From Cryoendolithus antarcticus (taxonomy: Eukaryota; Ascomycota; Dothideomycetes; Cladosporiales; Cladosporiaceae), in NCBI GenBank assembly GCA_002077065.1, contig NAJO01000041.1, positions 62,001 to 126,000 of the forward strand: a DNA stretch of 64,000 bases, in the 5' to 3' direction. Position 1 is the stretch's first letter. Every line of letters starts with the position of its first letter. Below the pieces are notes generated by a model. That model ran no database searches. It was not told the origin of the DNA and saw nothing but the letters and a program-made list of their open reading frames with translations. The position numbers and the translations under genes were made by a program. This document shows, piece by piece, positions 1 through 10,537 of this stretch.

Positions 1-514
1 AGTGAGCCAAGATGAGCTTGATCGGGATGTCTTCCATGACATGCTCGTTCAGGCTAACCTCCAGTTGGCTAGCAATTGTTGTGTCGAACGCCACAATGGC
101 ACCAGGTTGGACTAGCTTGATCATGTGTGCGACCTCTTCGGATCGGGTCGCGGATTTCGGGTTGATTGGCACCAGCGGAGAATGCAGGTATGCTGCAGCA
201 AAGAACAGCAGAGACCACTCTGCCTGGTTGTTGACGAGACATGCTATCGGCCTCCGGTTGATCGGGGCCATGCGGTTCAATGTCGTAGCCAGCCTTCGTG
301 CGCCTCGGTCGAGGTCTGCAAAGGTCCATTCCAGAGCAGCGCCCTCGACCTGCTTGCTGCCGACCCATCGAAACGATGTCGGCTTTTGGTGATATGATAT
401 TAGAGCGGTGCCATTGGGATGTGCCAGTACCGCATCCTGCCAGATTGTGAGATGTGAAAGCTTCGAGACATCGATCTCGCGGCCAGCAGCCTCGGAAAGC
501 AACATGCTGGACAT
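1..514 (-). CDS. AMP-binding acyl-CoA synthetase/ligase, N-terminal part (cut by window edge)
   Basis: A minus-strand frame runs from an ATG at 514 to the left edge (171 full codons) without a stop, so the 3' part of the gene lies outside the window. A second in-frame ATG sits at 505. The residues look like the start of an ANL-superfamily acyl-CoA synthetase: LSHLTIWQDAVLAHPNGTAL, then EWTFADLDRGARRLATTLN, then SPLVPINPKSATRSEEV, matching the family's usual early pattern of a tyrosine/phenylalanine-leucine helix and a 'g.v..pinp....e' segment. The AMP-binding P-loop and the later adenylation motifs would be further downstream and cannot be checked. Such enzymes activate a carboxylic acid with ATP and transfer it to CoA. 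The substrate cannot be told from this fragment. Family call fairly sure, subfamily unknown. Confidence 0.75.
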   Translation of the reverse strand, partial: MSSMLLSEAAGREIDVSKLSHLTIWQDAVLAHPNGTALISYHQKPTSFRWVGSKQVEGAALEWTFADLDRGARRLATTLNRMAPINRRPIACLVNNQAEWSLLFFAAAYLHSPLVPINPKSATRSEEVAHMIKLVQPGAIVAFDTTIASQLEVSLNEHVMEDIPIKLILAH

Positions 515-2345
515 GTTCCTGCTAGATCAATATCGAAGACTTGACATAGAGGAAGCGCGTGAAGACAAGATGGATACGACAGTGAAGTGCACAAGGGTAG
601 AGATGATAGTCGCTAGGTAGTGACACGGGTACAGGTCGATACGAACGTAATATTAGTACACTCTACACTATCGCTTTGGCGATCAGGGATGTAGGTGGAT
701 AGGGGATGGCAGCCGTTGAGAGAAGATCGGGACGCAGTTGTCAGAGGGGCGCAGGGGCGCCGGTCTGCTGTGATTGGCAGCTACGCGCGAAACTTCATCA
801 AAGCTCTACTTGACGACATGCCAAGATGAAGTCCGGATTGGTCCATGGAGGATCAAGCACCGGGATCCACATTGTTGTCAGCCCGACACGGCGGTATTGC
901 TGTGATGGGCAACTAACCTTCTGCTCCTTTCGATTGTGATGGCGGCCATTTTTCCGCGGCAGACCAACGCGACTTGGCGTGACAGACCTGACCCGTCACA
1001 CAGGCTGACAGCCACGGTTTGACTTCGCCCACCGTTATGGCGCCTCGTGTTTCATTCTGTGGGGTAAAAGTACGATGTTCGTGACGCGACGGTGGCTGCT
1101 CGGCAGATCAAGCGACAAGGCGGCCAGTGAACCACACCCCTACCACTATTGGCCGCAGGCAATGGTCTCGTGCGCGAGTCACCGAACGACTGCGTCACGC
1201 CACATACATCATAGGTAACGACTACCGGTGCAACTGGGGCGCAACGCCTCAAAATATGCGGGCGTATGTTGTGAGAACTCTCGCGATTCATCGTTGCCTC
1301 GCAGCGATAAAGTGAATGCACACGGGCGAAGACGTTGACGGGCAAAACTCATTGCTGCAGGTACCCGCTCACACCCGCCTTCTACCGGCACTCGCGATGC
1401 GGACGTGCCTCCTTCCGTTTGCTTGGCTGAAGGCTATTGAATTTTACCCCTGAGGGTGGCGTCGGTTTGACAGGTTGTTCGTTATTGCGATATTGAGATC
1501 AACGGTCTCAAGAGCCGGCGATGAGCAATGTCAGCATCACTCCAGGCGCCTATATTGTATTACGACACGGTGCTGGCTCATCCTTGTGTTGTCTCTAGAA
1601 GAGGCAGCACGATACGGTTACACGAACCTCTGCCGCTTCGTCAGGAACAGGAAACACGAAGCAGGGATCATGCCAATCAGCTAACCGTTTTTAGCAAGCT
1701 AAAGATACATAACTCCCGTGTCACAAGTCTTTCCCACAAGCGATTCCCCCCCTGTCGCGTCTCCTCGCACGCGCGTCGAGAACTGTAGATTGCTGCATGT
1801 ATACTATTGCACAGCACTACTACTGATATGCCTACATGTACGACAGCCTTGTCAATAATATAGTGCCGATAAGAGCGCCCGCTCGATTATCGACGTCGTG
1901 AGCGGGATTTGCTCTAGCGGAGCACTGATTCCCACTTACACGATCGTGCATTGCTTGGACGCCGTGTCCGTTGAAGTTCCGGAGGGGGGCCTTGGTACTG
2001 TGCAGAACCGCATCTTTGGGTTGCCTTTTCGCCCGATCATAGTACTCCACCACACCTCTGTATTGCGATCACCACGCTCTTATCGCGTGTCTCCCGGACC
2101 CTATTGCGGTAGCTCACGCTGCTATCCGGCTCCACGTCACCGGCATTGCTGCAAACCACATGTCCGAGTGCGACATTCGACGTTCAGAAACTCCCCGACT
2201 GGCCACCACGCGCCGCCCGAGCAACTCCATCATAGCTCTTCGCTGCATCTCAGCAGATTCACAGGCTGCATCCCAGAAGCCACGTTGAAGCGGGTCGCGA
2301 CACAGCGCGCAATCTACGCGCCACTCTACGACCCGCAGATCTAAT
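515..2345. other. Intergenic region between the acyl-CoA synthetase and the MFS carrier
   Basis: About 1.8 kb lies between two divergently transcribed genes. Open frames here are short, start mostly at non-ATG codons and show no recognisable domain or splice-supported continuation. The region presumably holds both promoters and 5' leaders. I see no repeat, tRNA or transposon remnant in it. Confidence 0.5.
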
Positions 2346-3941
2346 ATGGCGGCCTTCCCGATGAAGGAGAGTCCTCAGCACTCTATCGATGACTTCAGCT
2401 CATTTCTGTACCAATCCCACAGACCGCAAGGGTCGATTGGAGGAAGTTCGATGGGCTCGAGACCTGGATCTTCACATGGTTCGCGACCTGGAACGCCGAA
2501 CTACTCACGACCGGGCACGGCGTACTCGACTCTGCCTTTCAATTCCTCCACAGTGGCGCTAAATCCAAGGAACATCTCGAATTTGGCACTGGACAACCCG
2601 AGGCATCAGTCGGGTCTTGGTCACCACGTAGAAAGTGCGCCTAACTCACCGCGAGAATGGCATTCCTTCAACCCAAATGAGAAGAAGGAGCCGTCGCCCC
2701 TCGCCAATGCTGGCCCACCACCAGGACCGCCAGGTGGACCACCCCCAGATGGCGGACTCACAGCATGGCTGCAAGTCCTGGGAGGCTACTGCCTCTTCAT
2801 GAACACTTGGGGCATCATAAATGCATTCGGCGTCTTCCAATCCTACTACGTCGAAGTCTTGCTAAAGGGGACCTCAAATAGCACAGTCTCCTGGATCGGC
2901 ACAATCACCTCCTTCCTGCTGTGTGCCTCACCACTACTATGGGGTCCGATCTTCGACAGAGGCAACATCCGCATCCTTGTGATATGCGGCTCCCTCTCCG
3001 TTGTCTTCGGCATCATGATGACTTCACTCTGCACGGAATACTACCAGATCATCCTCGCGCAAGGAATCTGCGTCGGCATCGGTGGTGGTTGCACTTTCCT
3101 CACAGCGACTTCAATCCTCCCGACTTACTTCGCCAAGAAGCGCGCCCTGGCAATGGGTATCGCAGCCTCCGGTTCCTCGCTCGGCGGCATAATCTACCCT
3201 ATAGTCTTTCACACCCTTCAACCAAAGATTGGCTTCGGTTGGTCAGTCCGGATCATCGGCCTGATAGCGCTGGTGACTCTCACAATCCCCTGCCTCGTCA
3301 TGCGACCACGTGGCAAACCGCCACCGAAGAAGAAGCTCATCGACCCAGCGATACTCAAGGAAGTCCCATTCGGGATCTTCAACCTCGCCACATTCTTCGG
3401 ATTTGTGGGACAGTACATCCCATTCTTCTTCATTGAGCAATTCGCAGCCGCCCACGGCATCGCGAACCCGTTCTGGATGCTCATTGTGCTGAACGCCGGC
3501 TCGATCCCAGGCCGAATCGTCCCTTCACTAATAGCAGACCGCTTCTTCCCTCCGCTTATCGTGCTGGGAGCTTGCACCGGCTCCGCCACAGTCCTGGCCT
3601 TCGCCTGGACAGCCATACAGGGATCCTACGTCGGTCTGCTGATCTGGGCGTTATTGTACGGCTTCTGCGCTGGAGCTTTCGTCAGTCTGCAGGGACCTTG
3701 CGTGGCTAGCATGACGAAGGATCTGAGGACTATCGGGACGAGGTTCGGGATCAATATGTTTGCTGGCGCGTTGGGGATTCTGATTGGGAGCCCGGTTGGA
3801 GGGGCCATCTTCCCGAAGAGCTGGCCAGGGGCGCAGGCGTTTTGCGGTGCTACGCTGTTGTGCTCGACGATAAGTATTGCCGGGACGTGGTATGCGTGGC
3901 AACGGAGCAAGACGCAAGGGATGCAGAAGTTGGATGGATGA
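2346..3941 (+). CDS. MFS transporter, monocarboxylate-permease (MCT) type
   Basis: A single uninterrupted frame of 531 residues starts at ATG 2346. Residues 1-120 are a hydrophilic tail rich in Ser/Gly/Pro, with GSRPG-type repeats (SRPGSSHGSRPGTPNYSRPG), and probably cytosolic. The membrane part opens with PDGGLTAWLQVLGGYCLFM followed by GIINAFGVFQSYY, which is the MCT/SLC16-like fungal signature. About 12 hydrophobic segments follow, with RALAMGIAASGSSLGG in the TM4-TM5 region and GPCVASMTKDLRTIGTRFG near TM10. Fungal members such as Mch and Esbp6 sit in the plasma or vacuolar membrane and carry monocarboxylates, riboflavin or unknown solutes. The substrate here cannot be assigned. The length is normal for the family and no intron is needed. 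The downstream neighbour SEC18 converges on it. Confidence 0.9.
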   Translation: MAAFPMKESPQHSIDDFSSFLYQSHRPQGSIGGSSMGSRPGSSHGSRPGTPNYSRPGTAYSTLPFNSSTVALNPRNISNLALDNPRHQSGLGHHVESAPNSPREWHSFNPNEKKEPSPLANAGPPPGPPGGPPPDGGLTAWLQVLGGYCLFMNTWGIINAFGVFQSYYVEVLLKGTSNSTVSWIGTITSFLLCASPLLWGPIFDRGNIRILVICGSLSVVFGIMMTSLCTEYYQIILAQGICVGIGGGCTFLTATSILPTYFAKKRALAMGIAASGSSLGGIIYPIVFHTLQPKIGFGWSVRIIGLIALVTLTIPCLVMRPRGKPPPKKKLIDPAILKEVPFGIFNLATFFGFVGQYIPFFFIEQFAAAHGIANPFWMLIVLNAGSIPGRIVPSLIADRFFPPLIVLGACTGSATVLAFAWTAIQGSYVGLLIWALLYGFCAGAFVSLQGPCVASMTKDLRTIGTRFGINMFAGALGILIGSPVGGAIFPKSWPGAQAFCGATLLCSTISIAGTWYAWQRSKTQGMQKLDG

Positions 3942-4813
3942 GCGTGTACTTCTAAGGAGTGAATTGGCGTTTCGGGGTCCAGCTGGAAGGCATACGGTCA
4001 TGAACGGCTGAAGGCGGGAATTTCGTATCTGTTCGAGTATATATGATGAAAGACATACAGTAAGTTCTCAAGATCTCTATCCATGGGTAAGCGTTTCGCG
4101 GAGGATAGTGGTAGTAAGTCACCTCTTTTCACGAGGTCGGTCACGCTCCTAGCGGGCATCATAATTAGGGGACGTCAGGATCACTTCCTCAAACAATGTC
4201 AGAAGCGAATCAAGACATCGTAGGTTGCAACTAAACATCTCGATGGGTGCGGGACTCATCGCATCGCGATCGAGGGGGCCAACTCGTTGCATCAATGCGG
4301 CAGTGGAAACGACTGACGTCGCACGGGCCTCGTCAATAGGCCTGGAGCATCTAGCACACGAACGACGACGACAATGCAAGTAATCGGCTCGCCACGCTCA
4401 GGCAAGATCGTGACATAAACGGTGCGAGTAATCCTGCGGCCTCACACTGATCCTACTGTCCCAAACGAACACTCGCAGCCTACGTGATAGCAGCACAAGA
4501 ACCCGCTGCCGGTCGCGAGAGAGCACACAAACTGGACCTCTCTTTCACGGGTCACCTAAGGTGGACTGCATTGAAGAGCCCCGAGTCGCTCTCCGCGCCC
4601 TTCCGAAGCCTCGCTACGATTCTGAGGACACCATTTCTTTTCTCCCGATATCCCGAGCGTTTCCCACACCCAAAGCATCTCGAGAAGCAGATGTGATACT
4701 CACTGAGGCGTGATCCCAGGTGGTGCGCTTGCCCCAACCAATGCTCTCTCAATGCCGTGGTATATCCTATTCTCATTATTGCAGCCACGACTACAGTACC
4801 TCAACCACCTCTC
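3942..4813. other. Intergenic region between convergent MFS carrier and SEC18
   Basis: About 870 bp separate two convergent stop codons, which is long compared with the other convergent gaps in this window. Only short open frames occur, none with a recognisable domain. It should contain both 3' UTRs. A small unannotated transcript is possible, but nothing in the sequence supports one. Confidence 0.4.
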
Positions 4814-7174
4814 TCAAGCCTCCGAGATGAAGTCCGACATAACCTCCGCAAAGCGACCCGTGCTATCATCCACCTGCATCGCGGTTTGAATACCTAAGAT
4901 CACCTGTTGGATTCCTACTCCGATCTCTCGCTTTCCGGTTGTTTCTTCAATCATCTGAATAGCCCGCTGAATATCTTCAAATTGCCCCGAATCATGCATG
5001 ATATGCGCCAATTCCTGCTGTGTGTTTACATTAGGAACCGCGATTTGCTGATTAAAGCTAATTTGCAGCTGCTGCAACACCGTCTTCTCGCTTGTCGTTG
5101 CGAAGATCAACAGCGGCCTGCCGAGTGGTGGTTTATTCTTCATCAGACCCTTGATAGCCGCTAGCACTGACGCTGAGAATCGCGGCCCAATAGGTACCCA
5201 GTCTAGTATCAGGTCCAGATCGTCTAGCACGAGGATGTTGAGAGGCGATTTGTACGCATCGGTGAAGACTTTCTGCAGGTACTGGATCTTCTGCATCTCG
5301 TTCATGCCGATCATGTCCATTGGCCGCACGAGCTTGATGAACGGAAACTCGGAATCTATGGCGATTCGGGCTGCTAGAGCGGTCTTTCCGGAGCCTCGTG
5401 GGCCGTGGACTAGCACGGAAAGTAAGGGCGTGGTATTCGATTTGACTTGGTTGATGAATTCTGCTCCCGTCTCAAGGATCTTATCGATGTGAGGGGAGAA
5501 CTTGATGATACCTCCCTCAACCGCGCGAGACAGGTCCTCTTCTGACACGCCGAAGAGCGGTTTGACTTCATCGAGGGCGCGGACGAAGTCGGCCATCATG
5601 ACTTTCATGTCCATGATGCTGTCGTCAATTGCTGCGACCGTGCCGACTTTGATGTGGCGCTGCATTGCGAAGGATGAGGCCGATTTGACGAGACCATTGA
5701 TCTCTGCACCGCTGAAGTTCCGTGTGCGCTTTGCGAGCTCCGCAATGTTCACATCGTTGCCCATCACGCCGTTTGCTGCCATCTTGCTAGTGTGGATCTT
5801 GAGGATTTGCTGACGGCCATGTTCGTCAGGAAGTGAGATCTCCATATGAACCTCCAGGCGGCCTGAGCGCAGAAGTGCCTCGTCGATCATGTCTTTCCGG
5901 TTCGTCATGCCGATGAGAAGGATGTTGTTGAGCTGCTCTACACCATCCAGCTTGGAGAGCAGCTGGTTCACGACACTATCGCCCACACCAGTTCCACCGC
6001 CTGCTCCGGACCCACGCTGTTTGCAGACCGCATCCAGTTCATCAAAGATGATGATGTGGAGTCCTGACTCGTCACCCTTCTCCTTCTGTTCCTTCTCTGC
6101 ATCGGCGAACAGCTTTCGAATGTTCTCCTCTGACTGTCCAACGTACTTGTTGAGCACTTCCGGTCCATTGATAACCTTCGGTTCCCGTGCATTCAACATC
6201 TTACCAATCTGCCTCGCAATGAGCGTCTTTCCCGTCCCAGGTGGACCGTACAGCAGAATACCCCGGACATGCTGTATTCCTATCTTCTCAGCAAGACCGG
6301 GTGGGAATATGCGTGAGGCGAAGGCGCGTCTGAAGATATCACTGAACTCTGCATCCAAACCACCAATCCCCATGTCCTCGAACTTGAAGTCTGGACGTAT
6401 CACCGAGTTCGCGGCAGGTCTGCGGTTCGAGCCTCGCAGATTGATGGGTGTCTTTGCGTCCTTGAAGTAGTTGATTTGACTCTCTGGCGTCAATATGCCC
6501 CTAGCATTAGGGCTTGTAGATTGTGCTCCACTCGACTTCAAGCTTGATATGTCTACCAGTTCCACCGTCTTGACGGTCATCCGCAGCGGTATGCTCTTGT
6601 AGTCCATCAGCACCATTTGCCCAGGCGCAAATATCTGATTCCTGAACGTCTGTGTAAACGCCAACGCGAGCTCATCTTGATCGTACGGCGTTTCTGTGCT
6701 CTTCCTCCCAGCGAAGCCTACTTCCACGTCCATGCTGCCCAAATAGCTCTGTGCTCCGTGGCTGAATGGATCATGCTGTTGTACCTCGACGACGTCCGTA
6801 AGCGCCACCTGCATCCATGTTCTCTGCGGATCGCTCAGAGATATGTGCCCTCGCGGGAATTGCGTATGAGGGCGTGCGCTGACAACATACTGTCCATTGA
6901 GAAGCAGGTATACGTCCTCACGGCTTGCCGGAAAATCCTGAGAGCTCACCGCGCACACGTTGCCGAAGGTGTACGAATTATCAGGGCTTTTGGCTAGCCG
7001 GAATTGCATGGGTTGGCGCATATCGCCTGCAGGACGTCCCTTGGGCTCTTGATTATGTGCGATTGGCTGTTGAAATCGGCCTTCAGGGTCACGTTGTGCC
7101 TGTGGTATAGGTCTGGAAGGTGGAGGCGGTGGTTGTTGGCCGCGACTGCCAAACAGGCTATCGCGGTTGAACAT
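4814..7174 (-). CDS. SEC18: SEC18/NSF, AAA+ SNARE-disassembly ATPase
   Basis: An intron-free frame of 786 residues starts at ATG 7174. Sec18/NSF is the hexameric ATPase that, with alpha-SNAP (Sec17), takes apart used SNARE complexes after membrane fusion. The order of parts is complete: a Pro-rich N-terminus (1-55), the substrate/SNAP-binding N domain (about 55-215), D1 with Walker A GPPGTGKT (310-317), Walker B IIIFDELD (374-381), sensor MTNR (423-426) and SGRLE, then D2 with Walker A GPRGSGKT (591-598) and Walker B LVLDDLDLILDW. D1 carries the hydrolysis residues. D2 is the weaker, hexamer-holding ring, as usual for NSF. Its start lies 444 bp from that of the divergent BOL2 gene, so the two share an upstream region. 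The length agrees with other fungal Sec18 proteins plus a slightly long N-terminal tail. Confidence 0.97.
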   Translation of the reverse strand: MFNRDSLFGSRGQQPPPPPSRPIPQAQRDPEGRFQQPIAHNQEPKGRPAGDMRQPMQFRLAKSPDNSYTFGNVCAVSSQDFPASREDVYLLLNGQYVVSARPHTQFPRGHISLSDPQRTWMQVALTDVVEVQQHDPFSHGAQSYLGSMDVEVGFAGRKSTETPYDQDELALAFTQTFRNQIFAPGQMVLMDYKSIPLRMTVKTVELVDISSLKSSGAQSTSPNARGILTPESQINYFKDAKTPINLRGSNRRPAANSVIRPDFKFEDMGIGGLDAEFSDIFRRAFASRIFPPGLAEKIGIQHVRGILLYGPPGTGKTLIARQIGKMLNAREPKVINGPEVLNKYVGQSEENIRKLFADAEKEQKEKGDESGLHIIIFDELDAVCKQRGSGAGGGTGVGDSVVNQLLSKLDGVEQLNNILLIGMTNRKDMIDEALLRSGRLEVHMEISLPDEHGRQQILKIHTSKMAANGVMGNDVNIAELAKRTRNFSGAEINGLVKSASSFAMQRHIKVGTVAAIDDSIMDMKVMMADFVRALDEVKPLFGVSEEDLSRAVEGGIIKFSPHIDKILETGAEFINQVKSNTTPLLSVLVHGPRGSGKTALAARIAIDSEFPFIKLVRPMDMIGMNEMQKIQYLQKVFTDAYKSPLNILVLDDLDLILDWVPIGPRFSASVLAAIKGLMKNKPPLGRPLLIFATTSEKTVLQQLQISFNQQIAVPNVNTQQELAHIMHDSGQFEDIQRAIQMIEETTGKREIGVGIQQVILGIQTAMQVDDSTGRFAEVMSDFISEA

Positions 7175-7618
7175 TCTGGCAGGCGCTCTCTCCGTGGTTC
7201 GCTCCTGCCGCTAACGCTCTTACACGTATAGCTGCAATAGTGGATCCTTGAGATGTACCTCCTTGGAGAAAGCTGCTAGGTTGACCAAGTGTGTCTCTTG
7301 AAGGCGTTGGCTTCTACGTGAACTTGGTATGACTTGACGGAGAGGTGCACAACCAAGTCTATATAACCTCGGATAATAGGCGTCGGTCGCGACTGTGGGT
7401 AGACAACTGGCTTCGAGTGAGCACAATGACAGTTTGGCAACAGTCCAAGATTGAAAAGTATGTCGCCGCCTAAAATGAATGTTGTTCACCGTGACATTTA
7501 TTCGTCTGACCGGTACTCAAGGTGCCGTTACGTCAGCGGGGTGGCTCGCGATTCGGCGATCTGATAACAAAGACACCATCCGTAGAGCTCAAGATCAGCT
7601 ACAGTCCTCCCAATCAAA

Positions 7619-7973
7619 ATGAGCGCCCGAACCGACTCGGAGGCCACGTCGACCCAGTCTACTACTGGCATCACGCCTTCAACGCTGAGCGAAGCGCTGC
7701 GCGACAGACTCTCAGCAGAGCATGTCGACATTCAGGACCTTTCTGGTACTGCGTCCTAGTTCATTCAGATCGCATGGAGGCTAACGAATCATAGGCGGTT
7801 GCGGTCAAATGTTCGAAGCAGTCATCGTCTCGCCGCAGTTCGCCAAGAAGACCACCTTAGCACGACACCGACTGGTCAACGGAGCGCTGAAGGAGGAGAT
7901 CGCTGCCATACATGCCTGGACGCCGAAATGCTATACGCCCGAGGAGTGGGAGAAGAAGACGGGAGGGAGCTGA
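7619..7973 (+). CDS. BOL2: BolA-family protein (BOL2/FRA2 type)
   Basis: Two exons, 7619-7745 and 7795-7973, encode 101 residues. The 49-nt intron has a GTACTG donor, a CTAAC branch site and a TAG acceptor, and splits a glycine codon. Splicing joins the N-terminal half ([20 protein letters not shown]) to [16 protein letters not shown] and [20 protein letters not shown], the BolA fold with its conserved His in RHRLVN and the C-terminal [11 protein letters not shown]. Cytosolic/nuclear BolA proteins of this type (yeast Bol2/Fra2) pair with monothiol glutaredoxins Grx3/4 to bind a [2Fe-2S] cluster and report iron status to iron-responsive regulators. The lack of an obvious mitochondrial presequence favours the Bol2 type over Bol1/Bol3. 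Divergent from SEC18. Confidence 0.92.
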
Positions 7974-8588
7974 GCGATGCAAGACCACGACGTGTGATAT
8001 TCTCATGATCAAGTGATGGCCGCAACCTCCCGGCGACTGGCGACTGCTTTCGTGATGGGTCGCGGTCAGACACGGTGGTCCGGTCTGACTATGTGTCATA
8101 TAGCCCACGCCATTGTCTATATGATGGCGATCGTTTCGGTCAGAGCGTGTTGCTAGCTCTCACGTGCTACAAGGGGCAGGTTCGTGCGGCGTCTTCACCG
8201 AACGGCGTGATTCCCATCTCGACCGTGCAAGTCTAGATAACCACGCTGTAGAGATCATTTCCAGCCTTGGTGGGGTGGGAGTCCGCGCTCTAGCTCATGC
8301 CTGTCCCACGAGTATGCACGCGCAGCTGGCGGCGGGTGTATGTTGGATACGCGATGCGATTGTGACATGAGGCAGTGATGGAAACTTTTAGACATTGATC
8401 ATCTCGAGTACTCGCACGCGAATACCGCTGTCGACTTCCAGCTCAGTCCATACCACGACCACTGCCATCCCGGCCATACGCTGGGCACAGTGCTTGACGA
8501 TACAGGCTTGTCAGAGCAGCGGAAGTGCCAATGCCATGCGAAGCACCTCTCAGCTCCATCCCGTGCGCAAACCGGCCATCCTGCCGCA
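7974..8588. other. Intergenic region between convergent BOL2 and 2EXR gene
   Basis: About 600 bp between two convergent stop codons. No open frame with domain content or supported splice sites was seen. It probably holds 3' UTRs. Confidence 0.4.
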
Positions 8589-9604
8589 TCACTGCGGCTT
8601 TCGAAGCTTCATCGTTCTGTCGAACGCGTCCTTGAAGCGCTTTGCATCCTCCACGGCCTTCTCCACTTGCACCTGATTCTGCATCATCTCCACCAGACTG
8701 ACCTTGCGCATCGCGTTGACGCCAAAGTACAGGTGCCGAAGTGCGCGAGTGATTTGCGCAGCGTGATCATCTCCCACACACGACGGCATGCCGTCCACTC
8801 GAGGCAAAAATTCACGGGCGCGTGTCGCAGTATTGTGTAACCGCGCCAGATCATCCGCGGCCAGGAATGGCTGCGCTCGCCCGAAGTACACGACGCGCGT
8901 GCCGTCCTCAGCGGCGGTGGTGCTCATCGTGATTCGAGCACGTTTAGAAAGGATTGATGTAGAGCCCAATATCTGCATCCATCGAGCGTCGAGAAGATCC
9001 GCCTTTGGGTCCGTGACCTCGATGGTCACGTCTTGCAGTCGCGGCGCGTCTGCCATGATGATGCAAACCGCTCGCACGGTACCGTGGGAGTGCGAGCAGA
9101 GCACTGGGTATAGTCCATTTGGTGCCTGGAGTCGCAGCTTCAGTTTACGAACTTTGTGCATCGCCGCCAGGGCATGTTTAGCTCCGTAGTCCTCATGGTC
9201 GAGAACAACCGACTCGAAAGAACATCGCGGTACCGAACCAATTCCAACACCAGACCCTCCATTCCAGATGCGCATTGTGAAAGGGTACGAGATATACAGT
9301 ACCTCCTCTGCCTCGGCATGAACAGATCTCGAGACCCTCAGAATATCTGTCTGCGCGCAACCAGGAGTACCGTTGGCCGGGGTATATCCGTAGATGATCA
9401 ACCTTACCTCTGTGGGCAAGTCGATGAAGCGATGGAAAGTTGCTGACTTGTCGAGTTCGAAGGCGCTTGACCATGCTAGACTTGTCGAATCTCGGTCCGG
9501 GAGATGGATGCGCGGTCGTCGATTGCTTCGCGGTTGGAAAGAAATCGCCGTAGCTCGCCGGTCTTGCACTTGGGGTAGTCGAGCTTGCCATACTTGGTGA
9601 GCAT
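8589..9604 (-). CDS. 2EXR/F-box-like fungal protein with unresolved N-terminal frame change
   Basis: The main minus-strand frame, readable from about 9569 to the stop at 8589, encodes HRFIDLPTEVRLIIYGY, the 2EXR/F-box-like signature common in large hypothetical families of Dothideomycetes, followed by a leucine-rich alpha/beta region and a basic C-terminus. That frame has no ATG before the signature; its first ATG codons lie well inside it. The nearest good start is ATG 9604 in the neighbouring frame, which reads YGKLDYPKCKTGELRRFLSN and stops at a TAG at 9479-9481. The two pieces plausibly belong to one protein, joined by a 35-nt GT...AG intron (unusually short), a frameshift or a sequence error. 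The function is unknown; 2EXR proteins are often treated as F-box relatives. The coordinates span both pieces. Confidence 0.6.
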
Positions 9605-10537
9605 GATGAAGACTGGGTTGTATAGTGAGTATAGCAAAAGAGTATTAGAGTAAGTGGAGGTGTAGGCAAAGAGAGTCGTACGCAAGAGTACATGGACAGC
9701 CTTTCAATGCCAGGAAATTGTGCCGGATGGCACGTGCAAACTCGAGATCACTGGAAGCACTCTTCAATTGAGCCATTACGCTGAGTGATGGGTAAGGTAA
9801 GGACGAAGTGAATTCTAGTCCTGCGCTTACCTGGCCGCCATAGCTCCAAAGCCCTATGGTTGTTTCATTGATGTAGATCGGGAAGCAAGGAATTGTGGGA
9901 GAGCTTCGGAGAGTGGACTAAAGCGCCCTCCACGTAGTCAATCCCACTGGGTGCACATTGTCTGGCCGCGTGGACAAGTTGGCCATGTAACCTATGGTGC
10001 AGTGGATCTGGGTCGTGTTACGTCTGGGTTCCAGGTGGAACATGTAGAAGTCAATGATGGTGTTGTTCGTGATCCCCAGCCCGACACCAACCAACCACCG
10101 CGCTGCGCAAGCAGATGGCTGGAGGGGCGACGTCAGACGACGCGCTCGCGCACTCCCACACGAAACACTTCTGCAGTAAGCTTCTCACACACATTGGTAT
10201 TCCTTCGACCAGTCACTCGTTCAGGTGTCCTCATTCGACTCCTTGTTGTATCTCTCACGTGTTGCACAGAAGATCAATCAAGTCTTGGACACGCGGTCGG
10301 AAACCGGATCAGCCGGCGTCAGCAGCCACGCAGCTGCCCCACATTGATAGCGTTCAGGCGTCACCAAGCAACCGCGATCAGCACCACCTTCGTCTGGCAA
10401 CACCACGAACCACAACTTCACGCGCTCAACGGCTGCGCTCAACTACAATTCAGACGTCGCTCGCTACAACAAGACACACCTCCCGCTGACCGCATACACT
10501 CGTTCGCCCGAGCTTCGCGCTCACACAAGCGCCCACC
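9605..10537. other. Intergenic divergent promoter region
   Basis: About 930 bp separate the divergently oriented 2EXR gene and small membrane-protein gene. Open frames over 60 codons exist but are rich in Arg, Pro and Thr, start at poor codons and have no domains. The last 300 bp before 10538 are strongly CT/CA-biased, as in many fungal 5' leaders. Confidence 0.4.
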
